From contig UESW01004763.1 in assembly GCA_900491605.1 (NCBI GenBank), positions 1-64,000 on the forward strand: a stretch of DNA of 64,000 bases. Reading direction: 5' to 3'. Position numbers and translations under genes: made by a program. Under the pieces are notes generated by a model. The model was not told the origin of the DNA. It did not search any database and was given only the letters and a program-made list of their open reading frames with translations. Source of the stretch: Calamus simplicifolius (lineage: Eukaryota > Streptophyta > Magnoliopsida > Arecales > Arecaceae). Positions 34,201-44,954 of the stretch are shown piece by piece. How positions within the stretch are numbered: the first letter of the stretch is position 1; every line of letters begins with the position of its first letter.

Positions 34201-35263
34201 CTTCATGTCCTTGAGCAGCAACTTCATAATTCTTGAATTGATTCTTATCATTGCATATATGAATAGTTGCACCCGAATCGAACCACCAATCATTGGTGTT
34301 GTAGACAGAAGCCATATGCACTTCGGTTACCATTGAAATTTTCATTTCAGATACCATGGCAACAAGATTTTGTAACTCTTTCTCTTGTGCTTCAGCCACA
34401 TTAACTTTGCCGCTAGAGCCAGCATGATCATTCTTCATTTTCTTCCAGAATCTGCACTCCTTTTTGAAGTGCCCTTTCTTCTTGCAATGGAAACAAGTCT
34501 TATTCTTCTTGGAATCGCTTGAACTTGATTCAGGATTCTTCCTCTTATATCCGGATTTGTTTCCGAATTTATTTCCAGCCTTGTTGACATCAACAAAATT
34601 CACTTTGGAATCAGATTCTACTGCAAGCCTTTTACCATCTCGAATTCTTGTTTCTTCTTCAATTCTGAGATGTTTTTGCAATTGTTCCAAAGTGAAACTT
34701 TCAGAAGAATGCAACAACTTCTTCCTATAATCATTCCAAGATGGAGGAAGTTTGGCAATTATAGCCCCTACTTGTAATGGTTCTCCAACATCAACTTTCA
34801 CATCTTTCAATTTGGATACTAAAATTTGTAATTCATGCACTTGATCTAAAACCGAAATATTATCAACCATATTGAATTCAAAAAATTGTAGTGCTAGAAA
34901 CTTATCTGCTCCTTGTTTTTCAGTGTTGTATTTGAATTCCAAAGCATTCCAGATTTCTCTAGGAGACTGAACCGAAGTGAACAAGTCATATAGACGATCT
35001 GAAAGAGTGTTGAGAATGTGTCCTCGGCATAGCAATTCATCCTCTTGACGTTTTGAACGTTCCTTCTTAACATCTTCGGTTTCATCAGGAGAAGGGACTG
35101 GAATTTGTGGCAAGTTCGGATCTAGCACATATCCAACCTTCAAAGCAGTAAGGAAGAACATCATCTTATCCTTCCAACGAGTATAATTAGTGCCATCAAA
35201 ACGATCAAGTTTCATGAAGTCTTGGTTCATGACTTTGAATGCAGAATCTGTTCGGTTTTCCAT
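31229..35263 (-). CDS. gag-pol: Ty1-copia gag-pol polyprotein, uninterrupted
   Basis: This single open frame of 1344 codons starts from the Met of MENRTDSAFKVMNQDFMKLD. The frame is open further upstream to 35344, but that lies in the LTR, so the internal Met is preferred. Approximate residues: UBN2-like gag 1-230; CCHC knuckle CFHCKKKGHFKKEC 257-270; protease WWFDSGAT about 327-333; integrase zinc region (LWHSRLAHVN…CEIC) about 461-496; integrase core with HSD 522, RSD 585 and AERKN Glu 621; reverse transcriptase from about 880 with LYVDDM (YVDD 1029-1032); RNase H with SDASW and THSTMESEF; end NLADPLTKAL. All expected catalytic motifs are present. It encodes proteins for virus-like particle assembly, reverse transcription and integration of the element. 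Protein competence looks intact, but the 5' LTR promoter is missing. Confidence 0.95.
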   Translation of the reverse strand: MENRTDSAFKVMNQDFMKLDRFDGTNYTRWKDKMMFFLTALKVGYVLDPNLPQIPVPSPDETEDVKKERSKRQEDELLCRGHILNTLSDRLYDLFTSVQSPREIWNALEFKYNTEKQGADKFLALQFFEFNMVDNISVLDQVHELQILVSKLKDVKVDVGEPLQVGAIIAKLPPSWNDYRKKLLHSSESFTLEQLQKHLRIEEETRIRDGKRLAVESDSKVNFVDVNKAGNKFGNKSGYKRKNPESSSSDSKKNKTCFHCKKKGHFKKECRFWKKMKNDHAGSSGKVNVAEAQEKELQNLVAMVSEMKISMVTEVHMASVYNTNDWWFDSGATIHICNDKNQFKNYEVAAQGHEVLMGNNNAVKVHGKGSIEIHFTSGKKLTLINVLHVPEIRKNLISANLLCRGGFKTVLESDKLILSKNGVFIGKGYACDGMFKLSVTSVAINNNESVSVYMVGSSINLWHSRLAHVNFRSLKFMAKNGYITYENDNQDKCEICIQAKMTKLPFPKSERNSKILQIIHSDICELNGNLTRGGNRYFATFIDDYSRYTYVYLMKHKDEVFDKFKLYKSIVENQKENKIKILRSDRGGEYFPTIFTSFCEEHGIIHQRTSPYTPQQNGLAERKNRTLVDMVNSMLLSSKLHLNLWGEALLSACHVHNRIPSKITKTSPYELWNGRKPNLSYIRVWGCLAFYRVPDPKRTKLGPRAMKSIFVGYAKNSKAYRLLDLESNVIVESRDVQFLENKTRDDSTNKSTSKSLLGGVDETNIPSSSSSPLLVDNKNTKIQEQVEIRRSQRTKKEKVLDPDFISSQAIVFLVEGDRNNNVLNKIPILLNVEEDITPKTYNEALASRDSSFWKEAINDEMDSLLSNGTWVLVDPPPNYKPIGCKWIFKIKDGNLFKARLVAKGFRQQEGFDYFDTYAPVARITSIRLLFALASIYNLCIHQMDVNTAFLNGDLDEEVYMEQPEGFVLPGNEHKVCKLTKSLYGLKQAPKKWHEKFDSVILEYGFKHNGADRCIYSKFTENFGVIICLYVDDMLIIGTNMDGVNDTKAYLSTKFQMKDLAEVDKILGVKVKRHSGGFALCQSHYVEKILTKFNHLHIKEANTPYDVSIHLTENSGRAVAQVEYASAIGSLMYAMHCTRPDIAFAVCKLSRFTKNPGVMHWKAITRVLGYLKRTKDLGLFYNSFPAVLEGYSDASWITSTHDKMSTSGWIFTLGGGAVSWASKKQTCITHSTMESEFIALAAAGKEAEWLRNLLLDIELWPQPMPSISLHCDSQATMSRALNKIYNGKSRHISLRHEYVRQLITDGIITITYVRSCKNLADPLTKALARDLVRSTAAEMGLQSFN

Positions 35264-35294
35264 TGATGAAGTAAGAAGATAAACACTAAAAGAT

Positions 35295-35597
35295 TGTTGA
35301 AGATAATTGTACGGGGAATCTGGATTTGAGGCATGAATGAACACTATCCTTTTAGTGTTTATTTGCCCCCACTATAGATTGCAAATGGGGATCCGCAAAG
35401 AACACTTCAGGATACAACAAATCCAAGATTATCGTTTGCAAGCGATAATCTTCTATTTGAGAACATCCTTATCTTTATAGAGAAATTAAAACGGTCAGAT
35501 TGGGAAGGGTTGTATTCAAGAGATATGTCTCTTGGGCATAACCGAATATTAGTTTAAAAATAAAAGAACTGCAGAAATTAACTGCAAAAAATTAAAT
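35295..35597 (-). mobile_element. Copia right LTR (5' LTR), truncated
   Basis: It matches the first 303 bp of the left LTR with four substitutions, all transitions, and two single-base indels (hand count), then stops at AATTAAAT. The missing outer 175 bp would hold U3 and the TATA region. Flanking DNA equivalent to about 60570-62400 of copy 2 is also missing, so one deletion probably removed both. The 30 nt between LTR and ATG do not match the usual initiator-Met primer site. Confidence 0.9.
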
Positions 35598-35999
35598 TAA
35601 CTCAAGTAAATTTTCAAAATTACTCTTAATAAATTATCCTTATTAAATTATTATCTATTTACATTACATTTACCTAAATTATACAATAATCATTTGGATA
35701 TATTTAAAATTATACTATAAGTTTATTTTTATCATTTATAATTATATTTTATTTATTTGTTCTTGTATGGATTGGGGAGTTAAGTCAACCAAAACACTAT
35801 CTACTCAAATCCAAAGGAATATTCAAGTTTCAATGTATAATGCTCCATCCTCACTAATGCAATGGAGCCAATTACATGCATGCAAGAGGAATTGTCATGT
35901 TCCGACCCAAATGCCCTAGGCTAAAACATTGAAGATGATCATATCTCTAAAATATGTTTGAATCTACAATATATCAAGCCTACTTAAAATCTAAAACAT

Positions 36000-36035
<36 letters not shown>

Positions 36036-36786
36036 CCACCCAAAAATAAATATATTGTAGTGGCAAATAGAGATTAACATAACTAATAAAAATTTCAATT
36101 AATAATCAAGTTATGAAGCCGTTATCATCATCACATTAATAAATTAAAATATAATATAATATTCTATCAACTTGTAGTCTAACCTAGAAATAATAAAACT
36201 ATAAATATTTCTAATGCTCCAACACATGTTTCAGGCTTTGATTGCACTAGTCTTCATCATCTTAAAAAAAGTAAGAAAAAATATTAAGCTAACAACTCAA
36301 TAAGTAATCTTTTCATCCAATTGAATCAAGTATATCAAGTATACAAAGTACAAATTTATATAATCTCAAAATAAAATATTTTGCCGAATTCTAAAATGAA
36401 AGTTCATATAAGGTAAGCATAGCATAATATAACTTCATTTTAAAAAATACTTAATATATCGATTAAGAAGTCTTATATTATTTTCTATTCTTTTTCTATC
36501 ACTTATTCTACAAAGAATCATTTTTTAAATCTATCCTCTCTAATCTTTGGTGATTACAATCATGATCAACCTATGACAAGATCCAAAAGAGACTAACTTG
36601 TGAACACAAAATATGTTAATAAATAAACATAAGCTAATGATTAGCCTTAACTAAGTAAATATGAAAGAAAAGTTGCTTTAATTTACACAACTTAATTAAG
36701 ATGTCGATGGTTATGCATCAGTGATTAGTCATAACTAGCTAGGTCCAAAAGAAACTAGCTTCAAAACATAAAACAATCCAATTATT

Positions 36787-36820
<34 letters not shown>

Positions 36821-37884
36821 AATAAGTGCCATGTGCCAATGATTACCTTCAAATGATTAAATTTGAACCACGTGCAACTAACAACCCCACTAGCTAGATT
36901 TTAATTGCAGTCAAATTAGAGAATAAGCATAATATTTATTTGTAAGAAATTTATCAATTAAACAATCAATCCAAAATCCCATGAATTTTATTAATAAGAT
37001 ATTATACTCATGTCATTCAAATCAATGTGATTTTTGATGCATCATAATTCAACATCAAACTTAAAGGGAATATATCATGTTTGAGTCACAAAATTTAAAA
37101 TAATTTTCAGCTATGCAAATCATATATACATATGTAAAATTTTATTTTAAATACTCAAGAAATATGTACAAATAATCTTATAATATGAAACCATGCATAA
37201 ATCTTTATTTTATTTTTAATTAACAATATCCATGCTGCTTTTCTAAGTAAATAACAATGAATAATATAAATTTTTAATAAACTATTAATTTGCAATGATA
37301 AATCCTAGAGTAGAAGCATCACAATATCTAATAAAATCACTCATAACTTCCACCATACTTCTTGGCCTTTAATTAGAATGTTCTCCTAAAGTCGAAGGAC
37401 CTAATCGCATATATGGACATTGTTAACCTCAGTCATAAGAGACAAGAGAGAAGTAACTCCAATATTTACATATCCTATAGTTCCAAATTCAATAATCATG
37501 AAGGATTTTAGAGTTAGAAGTGGAGACATATAGGAGGAATAAGGTCAATTGGATAATAATGCTCGCAATCTAAGCTAGTCAAATCAAGGTAACAACCAAT
37601 TAAATTAGGGGATAAAAAGCTAGTTTGAGTAATGATAATACGATAAGTGTCATCAAAGGTAAAATCCAATGATACTTCATGAGTGCTAATATAAGAACAT
37701 ATATCACAATTAATGGTCTAGGTCCATGACTAATATACTAATAGGAATAAAAGAGAGAAGAGAATTGGCATGCTAAAGCAGATAAAAGGAAGGAAAGGGA
37801 TAATTAACTGAAGTCAACCTAATGTCTACTTAGAGAGAAGAAAATAGTTTCGACACTAAATATCCAATAAAAATAAAGATGGGA
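35598..37884. other. AT-rich intergenic DNA, end of copy 1
   Basis: 35598-36644 matches about 62403-63448. It carries (AT)n microsatellites at 36003-36031 and 36790-36817; the first is longer in copy 2 (62804-62842). 36645-37884 has no partner in the window because copy 2 is interrupted. No gene is seen. Confidence 0.7.
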
Positions 37885-37908
37885 TGGAGTCTCATTTAAA
37901 GTTGTCAA

Positions 37909-38085
37909 TTTCATTTCATTTCGGCCATTTCGACCGAAACGTTTGGTTTCGGTGGCTTATTCAAAAAGATGAGCCCTACGTTTCGTTTCGGAAGATTTTT
38001 CGGTCATTTCGATGCGTTTCAGCGTGTTTCGGCCGTTTCGGCATGTTTCGGCCGTTTTGGCAAAATATGTTTCGGGTACCAATTT
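37909..38085. repeat. TTTCGG-rich degenerate repeat
   Basis: Repeated words TTTCGGCCGTTTCGGCATG and variants (CATTTCG, GTTTCGG) occur in about 175 bp. The block adjoins the truncated left end of the Sirevirus fragment. It lies in the zone that joins copy 1 to copy 2, where the true duplication junction is hidden. Confidence 0.7.
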
Positions 38086-38089
38086 ATGA

Positions 38090-38171
38090 ATTGTTAAATC
38101 TTTTAGGACCATTAAAGTGGAGGTCTATTCGTAGAGTGACCTTCAGCAAATGATCCAACTTGAGTTGCCAT
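38090..38171 (-). pseudogene. Sirevirus-type gag N-terminus fragment
   Basis: The minus strand from the ATG at 38171 reads MATQVGSFAEGHSTNRPPL, then a stop or frameshift just before the expected FDG/FNG motif. The start, 48 nt from the primer-binding site, matches the layout of plant Ty1-copia elements. The coding region ends at a breakpoint near 38090. Only about 19-25 codons remain. Confidence 0.7.
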
Positions 38172-38218
38172 TTGGATCTTTAGCTCTTGATCGTGTGATC
38201 AAAATCTAATGAGCACTA

Positions 38219-38230
38219 GCTCTGATACCA
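38219..38230 (-). other. Initiator-Met tRNA primer-binding site
   Basis: TGGTATCAGAGC on the minus strand lies two bases from the LTR end. This is the standard copia/Sirevirus primer-binding site. It shows that the adjoining LTR is a 5' LTR of a minus-strand element. Confidence 0.9.
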
Positions 38231-38232
38231 AT

Positions 38233-39915
38233 TGTTGGCCCAGATGACAACCCAAGAGGGGGGGGGTGAATTTGGTTCTTTAAAAAATTTAGCCTTTTAA
38301 AATAGTTTGCTTAAGAAGAATGAAAGCAAATGCAATGTAAATACAAAGTACAGTGAATAAAACAGAGATAGAGATAGAGTCAATGGAAGCACGACAAACA
38401 CAAAGATTTTATAGTGGTTCGGTGTATCCAACACCTACATCCACTCCCAAGATTCACTTGGGTCCACACTATAATCTTCCTTGATTACAGTCGAGTTGTT
38501 TTACAAGCTCACAACTCAAACTTTTGTTTTCCGGGATCACAACGAACCCAACCGATTTTCCAGGCTCACCAGCACAAAAACCGTAACACAAGCTATACCG
38601 AGCTTGTACCGAGGTAAGACTACCTCCACTAGTTCAATCCCCCAGATTGAACTAGACACAAACAAAAGAAATATTATTTTTAAGTACACAGCTCCTCAAT
38701 GAGCAGATAATCAAATAAAAGAACAAAGTTTAGAAAAGCCTGATTTGTAGTTGGTTGGCTTTTGAGCTTTTCTTCTTTTCTTCTTTTCTCAACTCCTTTG
38801 AAGTGTAGAATCGGGCCTCAGCTCGGATTCTTCACGGACTGAACGTTGGAGTTGATTTGAGCTTTTTCTTCCTTTTTTGAATATTGAAAATCTCTTGAGT
38901 TGCTCTTGAATAGCTCTTGGATTTTCTTCTGAAGCTTTCTTGGATTGATGAACTTGAGCACAGACGAAGCTTCCTTTGATTTCACACTTTTTCTTTCACT
39001 CTATTTTTGAATCTCGGATTTTTTCAAATGACGCTCTATTTTTCTCTTTTTCTGAAGGATTTTTCTTTTTCTCTCTTGATGTGTATTTCTTTCTCTTTGA
39101 TTTGAAAACGGCTTCTCTATTTATAGATTCTGCAAAAATATAGCCGTTAGAAACTAAGAAATATAGCCGTTGATGAAAAATCTTACCGTTGGCGCTGAGT
39201 TGGCATTCAGAAAAATCATGCCAGAATTGTTGGAGTCGACTCCAGCTTTAGGCGAGTCGGCTCGAAGACGCGATACCAAAAATAGAAATATTCAGAAAGT
39301 CAAAGGGTCGACTCATCGAAAATAAGGTGTCGACTCCTGACAGTCGGGGGTCGACTCATGAAAGGTAAGGAGTCGACTCGCGAAGTGCTCAGAAAAATAT
39401 TTTTCTGGTGTCTGAGCGGAGTCGACTCACACAGTCATGGAGTCGGCTCGACAGAATCGGGGGTCGACTCAAGAAATCACAGGGGTCGACTCGTGAAAAT
39501 CAGGAATCACTGTATACTGAGTGGAGTCGACTCTGAAACTCTAGAGTCGGCTCCGGAATGTATCAAAAATCAGAGTAATTTCTGATTGACTTAAAATTCA
39601 TTCCAGATTAATTTTAAATCAATTTTTTGACTTGAATACAATAAAATTGTCATTAGGAATCAATTCAAGAATTGTTCCAAAAACTCATTAATTGAAATAT
39701 GAAGTATAAAAATTTCTTTTTGAAAGCTTAACCATGGAGCTTGAAGTTACTTTCAAATTGATTACAGGTCATACTTAACATACTCATTGATTGTTCTAAA
39801 TAAATTCATTGCTCATGTAAATAAACTCATTGCATCTTTTAATATACCCATGGCTTTTGGTAATCATCAAAATCAATAAGATTGGGGCAACAATTTCTCA
39901 ACAATCTCCCCAACA
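38233..39915 (-). mobile_element. Sirevirus-type 5' LTR inserted in Athila integrase
   Basis: The 1683-bp LTR has ends TGTTGGCCCAGATG and CTCCCCAACA. On the minus strand, TATAAATA is at 39125-39118. Upstream of it (39230-39560) is a cluster of GTCGACTC palindromes. A long LTR, an initiator-Met primer site and palindromes upstream of TATA are traits of Sireviruses. It sits in the integrase of the Athila element. The rest of its internal region and the other LTR are gone. Subfamily is not assigned. Confidence 0.8.
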
Positions 39916-40214
39916 CACTAGAATATATTCGAATCCGAAAGAGGAAGGAAATGGGCCCATAAAATAATACCCCATACATCAAAAATTTCTACAACCAAGA
40001 TAGGGTTTAGGGGCATCATATCTTTTTTAGAAATATTTCCTGTTTGTTGACATTGAAGACAATTATTGTCAAATTCATGTGCATCTTTAAAAAGAGTTGG
40101 CCAATAAAACCCACTTTGCAGCACCTTTACTGTAGTTTTTCTTCCACTAAAATGTCCCCCACAGGCAAGAGAATGAAAAGTTAAGTATGCTTTTGAATTC
40201 GCTCTCGAGGACAC
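39916..40214 (-). pseudogene. Athila integrase fragment (zinc-binding domain)
   Basis: The HHCC zinc-binding domain is visible (HSLACGGHFSGRKTTVKVLQ, NNCLQCQQTGNI) followed by the start of the core (EIFDVWGIILWAHFLPLS). A one-base frameshift precedes a Tyr-Ile-Leu-Val sequence at the breakpoint. The Sirevirus LTR cuts the domain here, so the catalytic core is lost. Confidence 0.85.
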
Positions 40215-40294
40215 ATCGCCTAATCACCTGATCTGAACAGTACTTAAATAATTCAGGGTCTTCCTAAAAATAATATTTGATTTGTGAGAATAAT

Positions 40295-41160
40295 CTATCT
40301 TTTTCTTGTTTTGTCCAGTGGGAATGTATTTTTCCTATTGCCAAATAATTCACAATGTGGACAAACAAGGAAGATTGCTATGGAAATTGAGAACAGTTGC
40401 TCATCGGGAAACTTATCTCTGATTATTTCTTTGTTATATTCCACTGAGATTCTAGAGATATGATCTGCTACCATATTTTTGGAACCCTTTTTATCTAAGA
40501 TTTCTAAGTTAAATTCTGTAGTAGAAGGATCCATCTAATCAATCTAGGTTTTGTATCCTTTTTTGATAACAAATGCCTTAATGCTGCATGATCAGAGTAA
40601 ACTAAGACCTTGGACCCTAACAGATATGATCTAAATTTTTCTAGGGCAAACACGACTGCTAGTAATTCTTTTTTAGTGGTAGTATAGTTCATTTATGCAT
40701 CTGAAAGAGTTTTGCTAGCATAATAAATTACATGGGGTTTTCGATTGAGTTTTTGTCCTAGAACTGCCCCTACAACATAATCAGAAGCATCACACATGAT
40801 TTCGAAAGGTATGGTCCAATCTGGTGGCTTGATAATTGGTGCAGTGGTCAAAGCAGTTTGCAGGATGTTATAGGCTGTTAGACAATCTTCATCAAAATTA
40901 AAAGAACTATCTTTGGCCAGCAAATTACACAAGGGTCGAGAAATTTTACTGAAATCCTTAATGAAGCATCTGTAAAAACCAGCATGGCCAAGGAAAGATC
41001 GTACTTGTTTAACTGAGGTTGGGGGTGGTAGATTTGAGATCAATTCAACCTTGGCTTTATCAACCTCAATTCCTTTCTCTGAAACAATGTGTCCGAGCAC
41101 AATTCCCTCACGAACCATAAAATGGCTTTTGTCCCGACTTAGGACTAAATTCATTTCCAT
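40295..41160 (-). pseudogene. Athila reverse transcriptase C-terminus and RNase H
   Basis: 41160-40693 reads LSRDKSHFMVREGIVLGHIV, then VRSFLGHAGFYRCFIKDFSK and IMCDASDYVVGAVLGQKLN (RNase H). A stop after KTLSDA is followed by MNYTTTKKELLAVVFALEKF and LVYSDHAALRHLLSKKDTKP, then a frameshift to MVADHISRIS at 40534-40295. Several stops and shifts make it non-functional. Confidence 0.85.
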
Positions 41161-41219
41161 ACATCATTTCAGTACCTTAGTCAAGTTCTCAAGGCAGCTA
41201 TCAAATGAAGCACCAAAAA

Positions 41220-42085
41220 CTAAAAATCATCCATAAATATTTCAAAAAATTGACCAACCATATAAGAAAATATGGCCAACATACATCGTTGAAAAGTGGC
41301 TGATGCATTACAAAGACCAAATGGCATGCGTCTAAAGGCAAATGTTCCAAAGGGACATGTTAAGGTGGTCTTTTCTTGATCTGCAGGAAATACTGGGACC
41401 TGATTATATCCTGAATATCCATCTAAGAAATAAAAGAAACTTTGTCCCGCTAGCCGTTCCAGAATTTGGTCGATAAAAGGCAAAAGAAAGTGGTCTTTTC
41501 TAGTTACGGCATTCAACTTTTGATAATCTATACACACTCTCCAACTAGTTGATGTGCGAGTAGGAATTGATTCGCCCTTTTCATTTTCAATCACGGTAAT
41601 ACCCGACTTTTTAGGTACTACTTGGATTGGACTAACCCATTGACTATCTGAAATTGGATAAATAATACCAGCATCAAGCCATTTTACTACTTCTTTCTTA
41701 ACAACATCTCTCATGTTCGGATTTAGCCTCCGTTGCATGTCTCTATGTGGTTTGGCTTCAATTTCCCTATGAATGTGGTGCATGCAAAAATGGAAGGGTC
41801 AATTCCATTAAGATCAGCTATTGTCCATCCAATTGCCTCTTTATGTTCTTTAAGTACATCTACCAATTTATCTTCCTGCTCAGAGGTTAGGGTAGATGCA
41901 ATGATTACCGGAAGGGTATCATTGGGTCCAAGGAACGAATATTTTAAGTCAGCAGGAAGAGGTTTTAATTCTAGTCGGGGTGGTTCTTCCAAGGATGGTA
42001 TTAAAGGGCTTGGTTTAGTTGGAAGTGGTTCATATTTTATAGTCCAAGGAGGGGTGGTATCAAACTTAGGTGGTTCTAATAACAT
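41220..42085 (-). pseudogene. Athila reverse transcriptase N-terminal part
   Basis: 42085-41723 encodes the characteristic Athila linker (LPADLKYSFLGPNDTLPVII, KEAIGWTIADLNGIDPSI). A frameshift leads to 41783-41220 with RRLNPNMRDVVKKEVVKWLD, GIIYPISDSQWVSPIQVVPK, WRVCIDYQKLNAVTRKDHF, FLDGYSGYNQVPV, MPFGLCNASATFQRCM and FMDDF. A one-base loss right after the catalytic FMDDF gives a stop, and a TGA lies further on before MEMNLVLSRDKS. The wording of the linker and of the ISDSxWVSP motif assigns it to the Athila lineage. Confidence 0.9.
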
Positions 42086-42100
42086 GTTTATCTCTTTGGT

Positions 42101-43033
42101 TTACTCATCAATATCAAAGTCATCTGTTCTACAATGTGTAAGACATGTTCGTAAAGGATCCGAATCAAGCAAACTTTGAAATTTCTTATCTACAATTTCT
42201 TCGATCATGTTTACTTCATTTAAATCATACACAGGTGGTACTTGGAAAGCATTAAAAATATTTAATCTCATCTTCTTATTTCCAAAAGATACATCCATCA
42301 CACCCGTTCTACAATTTATACATGCATTAGCAGTAGCCAAAAAAGGTCTTCCAAGAATGATGGGAATTTGGTTAGGATTACCACTAGATTTCATATCTAA
42401 CACAAGGAAGTCGACAGGAAAATAAAATTCATCTACCTTCACTAATACATATTCCAATATTCTATGAGGTACTTTGACTGATCTATCTGCCAATTGTAAT
42501 GTTATTGTCGTGGGTTTCAACTCTCCGAATCCGAATAACTCGTACACTGAACTTGGGAGAAGGTTTACACTCGCACCCAAATCTAGTAATGCTTTTTTGA
42601 TTGTGAAGTTCCCTGTTACACATGATATAATCGGGGTACCAGGATCTTTTAGTTTGAGTGGAGTTATTTGCTGAACAACTGAGCTGACTTGCTCAGTCAA
42701 CTGGATCTTTTTTGGTATTTTTGTCTTGGCTTTCCGTTTTTGTGTGCATAGATCCTTCAGAAAATTTTCATAAGCTGGAACTTGCTTGATAGCATCGAGA
42801 AGAGCTAAGTTTATTTGGACTTTCTTAAATAACTCAAGTATCTCATTCATTTTTATATTCTTCTTATCCAAAGATAAAGGAGATTCTAAAGCACTAGGGA
42901 ATGGGGCTTTAGGTGTGATTGCTTGATCATTGCATTCCTTTTCTTCTTCATTTCTTCTCTTTTTCGGTTTAGCCACTTCTAATTTCTGGTTTGGTTCAGG
43001 TGGGTTCAACATTCTTCCACTTCTTAGAGTCAT
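42101..43033 (-). pseudogene. Athila protease region
   Basis: This 310-codon open segment begins MTLRSGRMLNPPEPNQ, a conserved Athila gag-pol motif, and contains a retropepsin-like domain (ALLDLGASVNLLPSSVYELF, then PIILGRPFLATANACI). The DLGAS active-site variant is usual in Athila. It is open, but downstream pol is broken. Confidence 0.85.
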
Positions 43034-43090
43034 GACTGATTTAGCATGTTCTGGGAATTTGTCAGGACTATTGGAACCCTCAGCCTTGAA

Positions 43091-44298
43091 TTATCCTTTT
43101 GGGTTATCGATAGGCTGACTAGGTAACTTACCCTCCTCCCTTTTATTGAATGCTGTGGCTAATTGACCTATCTGAGTTTCTAGTTTTGCAATAGATTGTG
43201 TGTGTGAGTGAAGGATTTGAGTATTCATTTCTAGCCCTTTCAATACTTGTAACACATTGTCTTCAAAAGTAGGATGATTATTCGGTGGAGGTTGTGGGAT
43301 ATTTGGGTATTCTAAATATGGCATGCTTCTAAAATTAGTTTCTTGATTATTAGGTCTAATTGATGATGAATTGGTTATAGGTTGAGGTTTCCAAGAAAAA
43401 TTTGGGTGATTTCGCCAGCCAGGATTGTAAGTATTCGTATATGGATCATTTCCTATTCTAGGAGCCAATCGGGTTTGGGCTTGGTGGGCTTGCTCTTGAA
43501 CAAGCTCAGGAAATTGGTATGCAGCTGGACATTCACCTGTAGAATGAGTCGGACTTGAGAAGATTATACAAACATCATGATTTTGAATAGATGGGGAAGA
43601 GGTGTTTCCAACTTGTAGAATTCGGTCAAGTTTCTGGGACAGTTCATCTACCTTAATATAGATATCTATAGAATGACCTATTTCATATATTCCACCTCTT
43701 TTAGGTTCTACGGAGTGTCGCTACGAGCAACTGACATGTGATGTAATAAATTCTCACTCAATGTCTCAAAGAGTTGCCAAGCTTCATGTTCATTCTTTAA
43801 CATAAATGTCTCACCACATGAAGCATCAACCATTTGCCGGTACTTTTCTGATAGTCCATCATAAAAACATTGAACTAATTGCCATTTCGGTATGGCATGA
43901 TGCGGACATTTTCTAATCAATTCTTTTAATCTCTCCCATGTCTCATGAAACATCTCACCATTAGTCTGAGAAAAACTTGTTATGGCTTTTCTAATTTGAT
44001 TCGTTTTTCTTATAGGAAAGTATTTCTTAAGAAACTCTCTCTGAAGATGATCCCAAGTTGAAATTGTTATAGTATCTAATGAATTTAACTAATATTTGGC
44101 TTTGTCCTTAAGAGAGAATGGGAACAACTTAAGTCTAAGAGCATCATCAGAAAAATTTTGAATTTTTACGGTCGAACAAATTTCCAAGAATTCATTTAAG
44201 TGTTTGTATGGATCCTCTTTTGTAAGTCCATAAAATGAAGGTAACATTTGAATCACACTTGACTTGATCTCATATTGAGTGGCCTCTACTGGAGGCAC
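43091..44298 (-). pseudogene. Athila gag, copy 2
   Basis: From 44298 it reads MPPVEATQYEIKSSVIQMLP through LFPFSLKDKAKY to a TAG (Trp in relatives). The frame continues with ETWERLKELIRKCPHHAIPK and DASCGETFMLKNEHEAWQLF (43953-43708). After another break comes a Pro/Asn-rich C-terminal part (43468-43091: PYLEYPNIPQPPPNNHPTF, AKLETQIGQLATAFNKREEG). It is the same gene as 1-707, disrupted by stops and shifts. Confidence 0.85.
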
Positions 44299-44954
44299 TT
44301 GAATGCAAGGAGAGTAGGTATACTTTGAAGGAGTGAAATATTCTTTTAACTACCGTGGTGGATCATTTTCGTTATTATGGTCCATAATTCTAGACACCAG
44401 TTAAGCATGAAAATGCTATACAACAAACAGATGTCAAGCTCTTGAAAAATTAATCTACTTACTTTTTCTTTAGATTTTTGTGGTTAAGTTTCTATTTCCC
44501 TAATAAATTATGAGATGTCAATGAAAATATTTTAAGTTTTGCAAAAAATAAATAATCTAAGCATAAAAAATAAATAAAATAATATTTTTTTAATTTTTAA
44601 TTTTTTAATTTTTTAATTTTTTAATTTTTTAATTTTTAATTTTTTTTATTTTTTTAAAAAAATTAATTATATTTTATGGAAAGTGTCTTAGGGTTTTCTT
44701 AGTTTTTTTTATACGTTAATTAAAAAATTGATTAGGTTAAAAGTAGATTTATGATCAGAAGGAAAATAATCTTTTTATGTTAAAAAGAAAATAAGAAAAT
44801 TTAACAATTAAGGTAAATAAGCATAAAATCAATATAAAATTCGTGATAATTTTTAAAAATTTTTAAATTTTTTTTAAATTTTAAATTTTAAATTTTTTAA
44901 TAATTTTTTTTAAAAATAATTGCATTTAAGTCTCCAGCAACGGTGCCAAAAATC

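Larger units (their letters stand above)
1..36644. repeat. Segmental duplication, copy 1 (with nested insertions)
   Basis: Position 1 onward matches 43590 onward base for base apart from small differences, and the match resumes after each insertion up to 36644 (copy 2: 63448). Shared blocks are the Athila gag/leader/LTR, an L1 RNase H fragment, the GRP gene, the intergenic DNA, 29779-30252 against about 60150-60565, and 35598-36644 against about 62403-63448. Insertions found only here are at 4202-5327, 5817-9349, 16938-17397, 17634-29778 and 30253-35597. The left end lies outside the window. It may be a true tandem duplication or two haplotypes joined by the assembler; the sequence alone cannot decide. 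Confidence 0.9.

Noticed and set aside
38233..39915. Solo LTR interpretation of the Sirevirus LTR
   Set aside because: A primer-binding site and the start of gag adjoin it on the left, so it is a truncated element and not a solo LTR.
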